A stretch of 39,438 nt of DNA from Streptomyces afghaniensis 772. Its GTDB lineage: Bacteria > Actinomycetota > Actinomycetes > Streptomycetales > Streptomycetaceae. Where the stretch lies: positions 1 to 39,438 of the forward strand of contig KE354335.1 of assembly GCA_000415505.1 (NCBI GenBank), in the 5' to 3' direction. Position numbers and translations under genes: made by a program. Shown piece by piece: positions 1-7,711 of the stretch (its first letter is position 1; every line of letters starts with the position of its first letter). The notes under the pieces were generated by a model. That model saw only the letters and a program-made list of their open reading frames with translations, was not told where the DNA came from and ran no database searches.

Positions 1-1380
1 CTCCCGCTCTTCGCGGTGCACGAGTCGGTGGCCTTCGCGACGATCACCGAGCACGTCGTACGGCAGGTCTCCGGCGAGCGTGCCGGAGACCTCGCGGCCG
101 TGGTCGACCGCCACCGCCGGATGATGACGTCGGGCCCGGCGGGCGGCGGCCCGGACGTGGTCCTGGACCTCCTGGGCTCGGACCTGGACCTGCGCGCCTG
201 GGTCCTCTCCCCGACCGGCCGCCTGATCGCGGGCCCGAAGACGTCGGGTCCCGCCCTCACCGCGGAGGCCTGCGGCCGGCTGGCGGCGGAACACCTGACC
301 GCCACCCGCACGGGCCGCCGCGCCCCGCACCGCGTCCTCCTGGGCGGCACGACCTACTCCCTCTTCCCCATCCGCTCGACGGGCCGCGCCCCGCAGACCG
401 CGCGGGACGCCCGCGAGACCGTCCTGTCCGACTGGCTGCTGGCCGTAGAGGCGGACGCCGGGGACTGGGCGGAGGAGCGCCTCGACCTGCTGTACGGCGT
501 CACTCAGCTGATCGCGGTCGAGCGGGACCGCCGCGACGCCGCCCGCACGGTCCGCCGCCGGCTCGCCCAGGAGGTCCTGGAACTCGTCCAGACGGGCGCG
601 GCCCCTGCGGAGATCGCCGCCCGCCTCCGGGTGGCCGCCCCGGTCCTGCTGCCCGGCCTCGGCGCCGCGCCGCACTGGCAGGTGATCGTGGCCCGCGTCG
701 ACTGGGACGGCGCCGAGATCGAGCAGGGCCCGGTCGCCCAGGCCCTGCTGGAGGAGATCCTGGTGGACCCCCTGTCGGCCGGCCCGGAGCACTCCGACCG
801 CATCGCCGTGGCCCACACGGGCGACGAGGCCGTCGCCCTCGTCCCGCTCCCCGCCGTCTCGACGGAGCACGACGGCTCCGAGACCGGCGTCCTCGCGGAC
901 GCGCTCCTGGAGTCCGTACGGGACCCCCTGACGGCCGGTCTGGACGACGACGGCCGTCTCACACTGGGCGTCAGCGCGGCCGTGCACTCGGCGGAGGGCC
1001 TGCGCGGCGCACTGGAGGAGGCCCGCCACGCCCGCCGGGTGGCGGCGGCCCGCCCGGGCCGGGTCTGCGCGGCGGGCCACCAGGAACTGGCCTCCCACGT
1101 CCTCCTCCTCCCCTTCGTCCCGGACGACGTCCGCCGCGCCTTCACAGCCCGCCTGCTGGACCCCCTGCGCGACTACGACCGCCGCCACCGCGCCGAGCTG
1201 ATCCCCACGCTGGAGGCGTTCCTGGACTGCGACGGCTCGTGGACGCGCTGCGCCACCCGGCTGCACCTCCACGTCAACACCCTGCGCTACCGGGTAGGAC
1301 GAATCGAGCAGTTGACGAGCCGTGACCTGTCCCGCCTCGAAGACAAGCTGGACTTCTTCCTGGCGCTGCGGATGAGCTGA
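1..1380 (+). CDS. PucR/CdaR-family transcriptional regulator, 5' truncated by window edge
   Basis: The frame is open from the first base (residues LPLFAVHESVAF precede the first internal GTG at 16), so the true start lies upstream and 459 residues are visible. The N-terminal part looks like the end of a PucR purine-catabolism-type sensory domain. The middle carries a GGDEF-like CdaR segment (around HWQVIVARVDWDG). The C-terminus is the PucR helix-turn-helix: LEAFLDCDGSWTRCATRLHL followed by HVNTLRYRVGRIEQL, the family's most conserved stretch. Such proteins are DNA-binding, usually metabolite-responsive activators. The ligand cannot be told from sequence. A hairpin follows at 1385-1417. Confidence 0.9.
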   Translation, partial: LPLFAVHESVAFATITEHVVRQVSGERAGDLAAVVDRHRRMMTSGPAGGGPDVVLDLLGSDLDLRAWVLSPTGRLIAGPKTSGPALTAEACGRLAAEHLTATRTGRRAPHRVLLGGTTYSLFPIRSTGRAPQTARDARETVLSDWLLAVEADAGDWAEERLDLLYGVTQLIAVERDRRDAARTVRRRLAQEVLELVQTGAAPAEIAARLRVAAPVLLPGLGAAPHWQVIVARVDWDGAEIEQGPVAQALLEEILVDPLSAGPEHSDRIAVAHTGDEAVALVPLPAVSTEHDGSETGVLADALLESVRDPLTAGLDDDGRLTLGVSAAVHSAEGLRGALEEARHARRVAAARPGRVCAAGHQELASHVLLLPFVPDDVRRAFTARLLDPLRDYDRRHRAELIPTLEAFLDCDGSWTRCATRLHLHVNTLRYRVGRIEQLTSRDLSRLEDKLDFFLALRMS

Positions 1381-1384
1381 GACA

Positions 1385-1417
1385 CGGGGCGTCCCGGCCC
1401 AAACACGAGACGCCCCG
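1385..1417 (+). terminator. Hairpin downstream of the PucR-family gene
   Basis: Perfect 9-bp inverted repeat CGGGGCGTC / GACGCCCCG with a 15-base loop, starting 4 bases after the TGA. There is no T-run, which is common for Streptomyces terminators. Confidence 0.6.
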
Positions 1418-1529
1418 GAGTCCCACGACTTTGTGAAATCCTTCACCCACCCTCTTGGCCCGGCCCCGCGATTCGTGCTGAGATGCCGCCACCACTCAAC
1501 AGCTCGATGGCGTGCTCGGGGAGGGCAAC

Positions 1530-2309
1530 GTGGCGCATTCCGCCATGTCTGGTAACGGAACGACCGCCGGTGACGATCCCCTCCAGACCGCGGTATGGCG
1601 GCTGCGCTCACGCGCGTGCTGGGCCGACGCGGCCGCCCTGCTCCTGCCGGACACCCCCGCGGCGGCGCTGCAACGCGCGTCGCTGCTGGTGGAACGGTGT
1701 CTGTACACGGAGCAGGGCTGGGAGGAGGCCGAGGACGCCCTGCGCACGGCGGAGGCGCTGGCCCACAGCGACGACGAGCGGGGCGCGGCCGCTTGTGAAC
1801 GCGGGTACTTGGCCTACGCCGCGACGGTGCTCACGGTGCGCGACCGGGCCGACGAGGCGCGGGCGGCGCTGGGGCGGGCCGCGGCGCTGATCCCTCCGGG
1901 GGCTCCGCAGCGGGCCCTGCTGGACTTCCGTCGCGGGTTGCTCGCGGAGAACCTGACACGTTCCCCGCAGGCGGCGCGGGCCGCGTATCGCCGTGCGCAC
2001 GCGGGGGCGACGGCGCAGTCCGACCCGTTGCTGCTGTCGTTCACGTGGCGGCACCTGGCCGGACTCGCGTTGTGGGACGGGGAGTTGGCGGAGGCGCGGC
2101 ACGGTTTCGCGGAGTCGCTGCGGATCCGTGAGGAGCTGGGTTATCTCGTCGGCACGGCACCGGCGCTGGTGTCGCTCGCCGACACGGAGACGGAGCCGGA
2201 GGCGTCGCGACTGCGGGAGGAGGCACGGCGGTTGTTCCGGTTGCTCGGGGGTGTGCCGACGTGGCTGGCCCGGCAGCTGGCCCCGGCCCCTCCAGCGGCG
2301 ACAGCTTGA
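1530..2309 (+). CDS. TPR-like helical-repeat protein
   Basis: Soluble, alanine- and leucine-rich, about 259 residues. It consists of helix pairs resembling tetratricopeptide repeats, for example TEQGWEEAEDALRTAEALA, RADEARAALGRAAALI and GELAEARHGFAESLRIREEL. I chose GTG at 1530 because GGGGAGGG lies 4 bases upstream; an in-frame GTG at 1512 would add six residues and leave that signal inside the gene. No enzymatic motif is visible. TPR proteins of this kind are protein-interaction scaffolds, but the partner is unknown. It is a single-gene unit facing the GntR-family gene. Confidence 0.8.
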   Translation: MAHSAMSGNGTTAGDDPLQTAVWRLRSRACWADAAALLLPDTPAAALQRASLLVERCLYTEQGWEEAEDALRTAEALAHSDDERGAAACERGYLAYAATVLTVRDRADEARAALGRAAALIPPGAPQRALLDFRRGLLAENLTRSPQAARAAYRRAHAGATAQSDPLLLSFTWRHLAGLALWDGELAEARHGFAESLRIREELGYLVGTAPALVSLADTETEPEASRLREEARRLFRLLGGVPTWLARQLAPAPPAATA

Positions 2310-2356
2310 CGGCGTTCGAAGGTACCCGGCGTTGTCACTGAGGCCGGGTGGGGCCG

Positions 2357-2456
2357 CAGCCCCGCGGAGCGGGGTGCCGCTGCGCCCACCCGTGCCGCCT
2401 GGGGGCACCTCCCAGGCCCTTAAGGCACTGGGGGAGGCACGACTGCCCGCAGCTAA
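2357..2456. repeat. Intergenic GC-rich palindromic element between convergent genes
   Basis: The 340-base gap between two convergent genes holds several short inverted repeats: CCCCGC-GGA-GCGGGG (2360-2374), GCCTGGG-7nt-CCCAGGC (2397-2417) and the palindrome CCTTAAGG (2418-2425), followed by GGGGGAGGCAC. It resembles, from memory, intergenic elements common in Streptomyces. It could act as a bidirectional terminator or be a small dispersed repeat. The rest of the gap (2457-2649) shows nothing else I can name. Confidence 0.5.
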
Positions 2457-2649
2457 GCCGAGACGCGCCCGCACCCGCCGACGCACGGAAGGGGACGTGT
2501 CGGGGGGTGTCCGCCCGCAGCGGTCGGCGCGTCAACGGAGAGTCAGTCGGTACGCAACCCCATCGTGCCGCTCCGAGGACGGACACCCCCCCGGCGCGGC
2601 CCCGACCCACCACCCGGCGTCAGGCGCAAACGGCGCGCGCGGACACCAC

Positions 2650-3486
2650 TCACCCCGCGCCCGCGAAGTGCTCCCCCACCAGCGCCCGCACCACATCCAG
2701 ATCCCGGGCGATCAACGCGTCCAGCAACGCCGTGTGTTCGTGCGCGTCCGCCACCAGATCGGCCCGGCCCCGCATCCCCGGCCCGCTCCCCACCAGCGGC
2801 CACTGCGCCCGCCGGTGCAGGTCCTCCGCGATCTGGACCAGCTGCTCGTTCCCGGAGAGGGACAGCACCGCCCGGTGGAACCCCCGGTCGGACTCCGCGT
2901 AGGTCGCGCGGCAGCCGGAGGACGCCGCGCGGACCGTCGCCTCGGCGAGGGGACGCAGCTCGGCCCAGCGCTCCGCCGGCACGGTACGGGCCAGCCGCAG
3001 CATCACCGGCACCTCGATCAGCGCCCGCACCTCGGCCAGCTCCGCCAGCTCGCGCGCTCCCCGCTCCACCACCCGGAACCCACGGTTCGGCACGACCTCG
3101 ACGGCACCCTCCAGGGCCAGCTGCTGCATGGCCTCCCGCACCGGCGTCGCCGAAACCCCGAACCGCTCCCCCAGCACCGGCGCCGAGTACACCTCCCCGG
3201 GCCTCAGATCCCCGGCCACCAGCGCGGCCCGCAGCGCATCGACGATCTGCCCACGCACCGAGGACCGCTGAACGACAGGCCGCCCCCGCGGAACGGCCGG
3301 CAGGACCGGCTCACTGTGCGTGTGCTCACCCCGCACCACCTCGACACCGGCTCCAGGCCTCACCCGACCCGCATCAGCAGCCCCAGCCTGCTGTGGCACC
3401 CGGACCTGCCCACCCGGCACGTCTCCCCTCGGCACCTCTCCCCCAGGCACCTCCGCCCCGGCGGAACCCTGCGCGCCCTGCTTCAC
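2650..3486 (-). CDS. GntR-family (FadR/FCD) transcriptional regulator
   Basis: An N-terminal extension of about 65 disordered Gly/Pro/Val-rich residues precedes a classic GntR winged helix: VRGQIVDALRAALVAGDLRP, then VLGERFGVSATPVREAMQQL. An all-helical FCD ligand-binding domain follows, with the metal-site-like pattern around ESDRGFHRAVLSLSGN and AHEHTALLDALIARD. The GTG at 3486 is preceded by GGAGGAG seven bases upstream, so I prefer it to the ATG at 3561. FCD regulators bind small carboxylates or sugar acids and usually repress adjacent genes. No obvious target lies next to it, so its regulon is unknown. Confidence 0.88.
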   Translation of the reverse strand: MKQGAQGSAGAEVPGGEVPRGDVPGGQVRVPQQAGAADAGRVRPGAGVEVVRGEHTHSEPVLPAVPRGRPVVQRSSVRGQIVDALRAALVAGDLRPGEVYSAPVLGERFGVSATPVREAMQQLALEGAVEVVPNRGFRVVERGARELAELAEVRALIEVPVMLRLARTVPAERWAELRPLAEATVRAASSGCRATYAESDRGFHRAVLSLSGNEQLVQIAEDLHRRAQWPLVGSGPGMRGRADLVADAHEHTALLDALIARDLDVVRALVGEHFAGAG

Positions 3487-3602
3487 GGCTCGGCTCCTCC
3501 TCCGGACGTATCGGTACTTGGGGTCATTACGGCGGGTTGTTACTCGTCCGTCAAGCACCATAAGCGCACCGGCCGCCAGTTCAAATCCCAGCGATCTTGG
3601 GT

Positions 3603-3619
3603 AAGGTAAGCCTTACCTT
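3603..3619. promoter_or_regulatory. Iron box (DmdR/IdeR-type operator)
   Basis: AAGGTAAG-C-CTTACCTT, a perfect 8-bp inverted repeat about a 1-base centre. It matches the DtxR/IdeR/DmdR consensus TTAGGTTAGGCTAACCTAA at most positions. It lies 28 bases upstream of the start of the FhuF-like gene, where a bound repressor would block transcription when iron is plentiful. Confidence 0.85.
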
Positions 3620-3647
3620 CAAACGCCTCACGCGGACCGGTGATCAC

Positions 3648-4499
3648 ATGCCCCTGCCCCCTTCGGCCCTCTCCGGCGCGTACGCCCGGCTGACCGAGGT
3701 CCTCCCGGGGCTGGCCATCACCGAACTGACCGCCGAGGACGAGACCCCCCAGGGCGGCAACTGGACCACCGCCGCCGCGCTCGCGGAAGCCGGCCCCGGC
3801 CTCGACGCCTACCTGTCCTGGGACGACGCCCAGATACACCGGGACTACGGCCGGCAGGCGCGGCCCGACGTGATCGCCAGCTTCGGCCTGCACCGGTACG
3901 CCTGGCCCGCCTGCCTCCTGATCACCGTCCCCTGGTTCCTGCACCGCCGCGTGCCCCGCTACCCGGTGACGCACGTCTCGTACGACCGCACCGCCCCCGC
4001 CCACCCCGTCGGCCACCTGGCCGTCCGCCCGGCCGGCTTCGCCTGTCTGCCCGGCGACGAGGCGGCCGCACTGCCCGGCGCCCGGGTCGTCCCGGACGAG
4101 GAGGCACTGCGGGCCGAGGTGCGGTCGGCGGTCGCGGAGCACCTGGAGCCGGTCCTGGCCGGTTTCGGCCCCCGGATGCGGCGCCGCGGCCGGGCGCTGT
4201 GGGGTATGGCGACGGACGAGATCGTCGAGGGACTCTGGTACGTCGCCCAGCTGCTCGGCGAGATCGAGGAGCGGCGTGCGATGCGCGAGCTGGAGCTGCT
4301 CCTGCCGGGCGCGACCAAGCCGTACGTGGGCACTGCGGCCTTCCGCGAACTGACCGGCCCCGACGGCGAGCCGCTGCGCACCCGGGACCGCGCGAGCTGC
4401 TGCATGTTCTACACCCTGCGCCCCGAGGACACCTGCGCCACCTGCCCGCGCACCTGTGACGCCGACCGGGTCACCAAGCTGCTGGCCACGGCCAGTTGA
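3648..4499 (+). CDS. FhuF-like ferric-siderophore reductase / (2Fe-2S)-binding protein
   Basis: The protein has 283 residues. The diagnostic feature is the C-terminal iron-sulfur motif: RASCCMFYTLRP followed by CATCPRTC, the CCxxY...CxxC arrangement of FhuF-type proteins that reductively release iron from imported siderophores in the cytoplasm. The upstream body (LHRYAWPACLLITVPWFL) fits the FhuF fold. ATG 3648 is chosen because an earlier in-frame GTG/ATG region (from 3597) would run through the iron box. There are no siderophore transport genes beside it, so it probably serves uptake systems elsewhere in the genome. Repression by an iron-dependent DtxR-family regulator is inferred from the box. 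Confidence 0.85.
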   Translation: MPLPPSALSGAYARLTEVLPGLAITELTAEDETPQGGNWTTAAALAEAGPGLDAYLSWDDAQIHRDYGRQARPDVIASFGLHRYAWPACLLITVPWFLHRRVPRYPVTHVSYDRTAPAHPVGHLAVRPAGFACLPGDEAAALPGARVVPDEEALRAEVRSAVAEHLEPVLAGFGPRMRRRGRALWGMATDEIVEGLWYVAQLLGEIEERRAMRELELLLPGATKPYVGTAAFRELTGPDGEPLRTRDRASCCMFYTLRPEDTCATCPRTCDADRVTKLLATAS

Positions 4500-4759
4500 G
4501 GCAACCCCGGGCAGACCGGGACAGAGCAGTCCCACCACCCCGGTAGGATCATCGCCGAACCGGCCACCCACTCGCGCGCAGCCGATTCACTCCCTCCTCA
4601 CGGGTCACGGAAACTTTCCGGGGAACCACCCGTACGGGTACTCTTCTTCGAACTCAACTCCTGCCCCTCAAGCGGCAGTTCGAGCAGAATGCCGCCCTGG
4701 GCAATCCCTTGCACTTCCTTGGCGGCCTCTTGCCCCGAAACCCCCTGAGGGCCGGTGGG

Positions 4760-4797
4760 ATTGGGCCACTATGGCGGGCGTTACGCCCTATCCCAAT
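4760..4797 (+). promoter_or_regulatory. Nested inverted repeats in the leader of the DUF2637 gene
   Basis: GGGCGT-T-ACGCCC (4776-4788) sits inside flanking arms ATTGGG (4760-4765) and CCCAAT (4792-4797), ending 16 bases before the ATG at 4814. It may be a stem-loop in the 5' leader or an operator. The rest of the 4500-4813 gap shows no ORF with a credible start and no clear promoter that I can support. Confidence 0.4.
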
Positions 4798-4813
4798 GCA
4801 AGGGACCACCCAG

Positions 4814-5854
4814 ATGAGACTGACCGACATATCGCTGAACTGGCTGCTTCCGGGCGCCGTGCTTCTCCTGGGCATGCTGGCGGCGGTGGCGGTGCTCGCG
4901 CGCGGCAAGCGCTCCTCGGTCAAGGACACGAGCGCGGACGATTCCTGGGAGCGCAGCGAGGAACGCCGCAGACGCAAAGAGGCCCTTTACGGCACCGTCT
5001 CCTACGTCCTCCTGTTCTGCTGCGCGGCCGTCGCCGCCGCGCTTTCCTTCCACGGCCTGGTCGGCTTCGGCGAGCAGAACCTCGGCCTGTCCAACGGCTG
5101 GCAGTACCTCGTCCCGTTCGGCCTGGACGGCGCGGCGATGTTCTGCTCCGTACTCGCGGTGCGCGAGGCCAGCCACGGTGACGCGGCGCTCGGCTCGCGG
5201 ATACTGGTATGGACGTTCGCGCTCGCCGCGGCCTGGTTCAACTGGGTGCACGCGCCCAGGGGCGTCGGCCACGACGGCGCTCCCCACTTCTTCGCCGGCA
5301 TGTCCCTCTCGGCGGCGGTGCTCTTCGACCGCGCGCTGAAGCAGACCCGCCGGGCCGCCCTGCGCGAGCAGGGCCTGGTGCCGCGCCCGCTGCCGCAGAT
5401 CCGTATCGTGCGCTGGCTGCGGGCCCCCCGGGAGACGTACAAGGCCTGGTCGCTGATGCTTCTGGAGGGTGTGCGCAGCCTGGACGAGGCCGTCGACGAG
5501 GTGCGCGACGACAAGCGCAAGAAGGACGAGGCCCGGCAGCGGCGGCGCGACCAGCAGCGCGTGGAGCGCGCCCAGTTGAAGGCGATCAGCCGCGGGCACC
5601 GCGGCCACCTCGGCCGTGGTGGCGGCCGGCAGCTGGAGGTGCAGGTGGAGCGCGGCTCCTCGCAGGTCTCCGCGGAGCCTGCCATATCCGCGCCGGAACA
5701 ACTGCCCGTCCGCTCGCGTCCCTCCCTTCAGCCCGTCCGCCATGGAGCTGACCCGGTGACCGTCGACCTCACCGCGGAGGACGACACGCAGGCGCTGCCG
5801 CGCCTCGACTCGCTGGAGCGCAAGCTCAAGGACCTGGAGCAGCAGTTCGGCTGA
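4814..5854 (+). CDS. DUF2637-family membrane protein
   Basis: About 346 residues. A first transmembrane helix (LNWLLPGAVLLLGMLAAVAV) is followed by a basic cytoplasmic loop rich in Arg/Glu and a set of three or four helices (VSYVLLFCCAAVAAAL, WQYLVPFGLDGAAMFCSVLA, ILVWTFALAAAWFNWV, FFAGMSLSAAVLFDRAL), the signature block of DUF2637/Spd-like proteins of Streptomyces. The C-terminal third is charged and includes a basic coiled stretch (RDDKRKKDEARQRRRDQQR) and a final LDSLERKLKDLEQQFG coil. ATG 4814 has AAGGGA eight bases upstream. Some relatives are encoded on conjugative elements, but nothing plasmid-like surrounds this one. The function is unknown. Confidence 0.8.
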   Translation: MRLTDISLNWLLPGAVLLLGMLAAVAVLARGKRSSVKDTSADDSWERSEERRRRKEALYGTVSYVLLFCCAAVAAALSFHGLVGFGEQNLGLSNGWQYLVPFGLDGAAMFCSVLAVREASHGDAALGSRILVWTFALAAAWFNWVHAPRGVGHDGAPHFFAGMSLSAAVLFDRALKQTRRAALREQGLVPRPLPQIRIVRWLRAPRETYKAWSLMLLEGVRSLDEAVDEVRDDKRKKDEARQRRRDQQRVERAQLKAISRGHRGHLGRGGGRQLEVQVERGSSQVSAEPAISAPEQLPVRSRPSLQPVRHGADPVTVDLTAEDDTQALPRLDSLERKLKDLEQQFG

Positions 5855-5880
5855 CCTGGCCGCACTCGGACAGAGCCGGG

Positions 5881-5910
5881 AAGGGGCGTGGCCTGCGGGC
5901 CGCGCCCCTT
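5881..5910 (+). terminator. Rho-independent-type terminator hairpin after the DUF2637 gene
   Basis: A stem of about 13 bp, AAGGGGCGTGGCC pairing with GGCCGCGCCCCTT (one G-U pair), closed by a TGCG loop and followed by TTCTC. It starts 26 bases after the TGA and also faces the end of the convergent ATPase gene. Confidence 0.75.
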
Positions 5911-5944
5911 TCTCCGTTCCTCATCCTCCGTGCCGCTCCGTTGT

Positions 5945-6427
5945 TCACGCCGCCTCGGCCTCCAGCTCGAACCAGACGGCTTTGCCCACTCCGTGCGGCC
6001 TGACGCCCCAGGCGTCCGCGAGGGACTGCACCAGGAACAGGCCTCTGCCGTTCGTACCGTCGTCGGCGACCGGTACGCGCAGCCGGGGTCTGCGGGCCAC
6101 GAAGTCCCGTACCTCCACCCGTAGTCCACGGGGTCCGACGGTGGCCGTCAGGACCGCGTCGTGGTCGGTGTGGACGATCGCGTTGGTGACGAGTTCACTG
6201 GTGAGCAGTTCCGCCACGTCCGCTCGTGCGGTCCTCCCCCACTGCCCGAGCAGTTCTCGCAGGGCCCTGCGGGCTTCCGGCACGGCCCGTAGGTCCGCCC
6301 GCCCGAGCCTGCGCCTCAACTGAGGCGCCGCCACCTGCTCCGTGACGTCTTCGGTCTGGTCCTCCGCCGTCTTCGCCGAGAAGGCCCCGATCGTTATGGG
6401 ACCGCCTCCTCGTGCCTGCCTCTCCAT
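5945..6427 (-). CDS. ATP-binding protein of the anti-sigma (RsbW/SpoIIAB-like) HATPase family
   Basis: The protein has 160 residues. It shows the GHKL/HATPase_c_2 signatures: the N box ELVTNAIVHT, then VEVRDF, and the G box NGRGLFLVQSLADAWGV ending in GKAVWFELEAE. Streptomyces encodes dozens of these short stand-alone ATPases. Some are serine kinases that hold sigma factors or phosphorylate STAS-domain antagonists. No sigma or STAS gene is adjacent; the nearest STAS protein is 17 kb away. The ATG at 6427 has only a GGGGG run close upstream. A stronger GAGGAGG lies inside the ORF, but it is followed by ATA rather than a usual start codon, so the start is uncertain. Confidence 0.82.
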   Translation of the reverse strand: MERQARGGGPITIGAFSAKTAEDQTEDVTEQVAAPQLRRRLGRADLRAVPEARRALRELLGQWGRTARADVAELLTSELVTNAIVHTDHDAVLTATVGPRGLRVEVRDFVARRPRLRVPVADDGTNGRGLFLVQSLADAWGVRPHGVGKAVWFELEAEAA

Positions 6428-6792
6428 GACCCCCGCCCGCGCGCCGATGTCGGTTCCCCTCCTGCTCGAACACGTTCACGGGGATCCATGCCCCGTCGGG
6501 CACGCGGCAGTCATCTCGAATCGTCAACGACCGGGTGTTCGGCCATCCGGCCGGGACCGGCTGGCCGGACGGACCGGCCCTGAGCGGTGCGGCGGCGCGG
6601 AAAGGGGAGACAAGAGGGCAGCCGGTGGTCGTCCCGCGGCGGATCCTGACCGCCGGAGATCGGACGAACTGCCGACGGCCGGCTGCCGTTCCTTCCGTAC
6701 GCGGCGAAGCCGCGGGGCGACTGGTCCCCGTGCGCCGCGGTCCGGTGAAGTTGGCCGAAGTACGACGGTCTTCCCGGGGTTCCCGGCCGGTA

Positions 6793-6833
6793 CGGGGCCG
6801 TCCTCCCCACCCCCGTGGCGGAGGACGGCCCCG
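6793..6833 (-). terminator. Long perfect hairpin downstream of the secreted-protein gene
   Basis: A 14-bp perfect inverted repeat (6793-6806 with 6820-6833; arm CGGGGCCGTCCTCC) with a 13-base loop, 23 bases past the stop of the minus-strand gene at 6857. The 6428-6792 gap otherwise holds only a small hairpin (TGCCC-CGTC-GGGCA, 6490-6503). No credible gene was seen there. Confidence 0.75.
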
Positions 6834-6856
6834 GTCCTTCTCGGGTGGCCGCGCGG

Positions 6857-7480
6857 TCAGTACAGCTTGTTGACGGCGGTGGTCGTCGTCTTCTTGAAGG
6901 CGGCCACGGGCGCGTCGTCGAAGTCGCCCATCTGTCCCCACTGCACGACGGTGACGGTCCTGCCGTCCCGCCCGACGGACAGCAGCGAGATGTCCGTGGC
7001 GCCCCAGGACGTCTCGGTGTGCAGGCCGCGGACGCGGGCGCCCTCCTCGACCGGCAGTGAACCGTAGTCCCGGCCCTCGGCCTCGACGTCCGGAGAGGTC
7101 TCCTCGATGCGGTCGGCGCAGGTGCGGATCAGGTCGTCGTAGTGCTTCGCCAGGGCCTTGGCCTGGGCGGCTGTGCCCGTCACGACGGTCAACTGCACGG
7201 CGCTGGTTTCCAGGTCGGTCCGGAACTCCCGGTGCCGGTAGTCGTAGTCGAGCACGCCCTCCGTGCTCACGCAGGAGCCGAGTCCCTCCGGGAACCCGTC
7301 GGTGACCGGGCCGGCCGTCCAGGCCGAGCTCGGGTGCGGCGGCAGCTGGGACGCCGACAGGAACTTCGGTGCGGCGGCCTTCGGCGCGGCACCGGCGGCC
7401 GGTGCCGTGAGGACCGTGCCCGCCGCGAGGGCGGCGACGGTCAGGGCGGTGAGAGCGCTTGCTCGGATGCGCATGGGCAT
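6857..7480 (-). CDS. Secreted protein of unknown function
   Basis: The protein has 207 residues. It begins with a Sec-type signal peptide: basic MPMRIR, a hydrophobic core ALTALTVAALAAGTVL, and a likely cleavage site after APAAGA. The mature part has two cysteines (GLGSCVSTEG and LIRTCADRI) that could form a disulfide, and mixed alpha/beta character ending in AAFKKTTTTAVNKLY. ATG 7480 follows GGGGGAA by a few bases. It resembles small extracellular domains found as sensor-like secreted proteins in actinomycetes, but I do not recognise the family firmly. It is divergent from the HTH-transmembrane gene, and the two may share the 230-base control region. Confidence 0.75.
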   Translation of the reverse strand: MPMRIRASALTALTVAALAAGTVLTAPAAGAAPKAAAPKFLSASQLPPHPSSAWTAGPVTDGFPEGLGSCVSTEGVLDYDYRHREFRTDLETSAVQLTVVTGTAAQAKALAKHYDDLIRTCADRIEETSPDVEAEGRDYGSLPVEEGARVRGLHTETSWGATDISLLSVGRDGRTVTVVQWGQMGDFDDAPVAAFKKTTTTAVNKLY

Positions 7481-7711
7481 GGGTGTTCCCCCGTGGACGA
7501 GTGCGTGGATGTGGATGCCGCGGCGAGGCCGGCTGGTCGGCCCGGGCCTGGTCGGTGCGACACCAAGAGCATCAGCGGTCCCACCGCCCGGATGCAACAG
7601 CTCGCATCCGATCCGGCACGGTGGAACCATCCCAGCCCGTCTGACGTGCAGGTACATGGGGTGCCTGGGATGCCGTTCCGGGCCGGGCCGAGCCGAAAGG
7701 ACGGGGGAACG

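Noticed and set aside
1512-1529. Earlier GTG start for the TPR-like protein
   Set aside because: The GGGGAGGG ribosome binding site lies within that extension.
3597-3647. Longer start for the FhuF-like protein
   Set aside because: It would place the iron box inside the coding region; ATG 3648 is consistent with the operator position.
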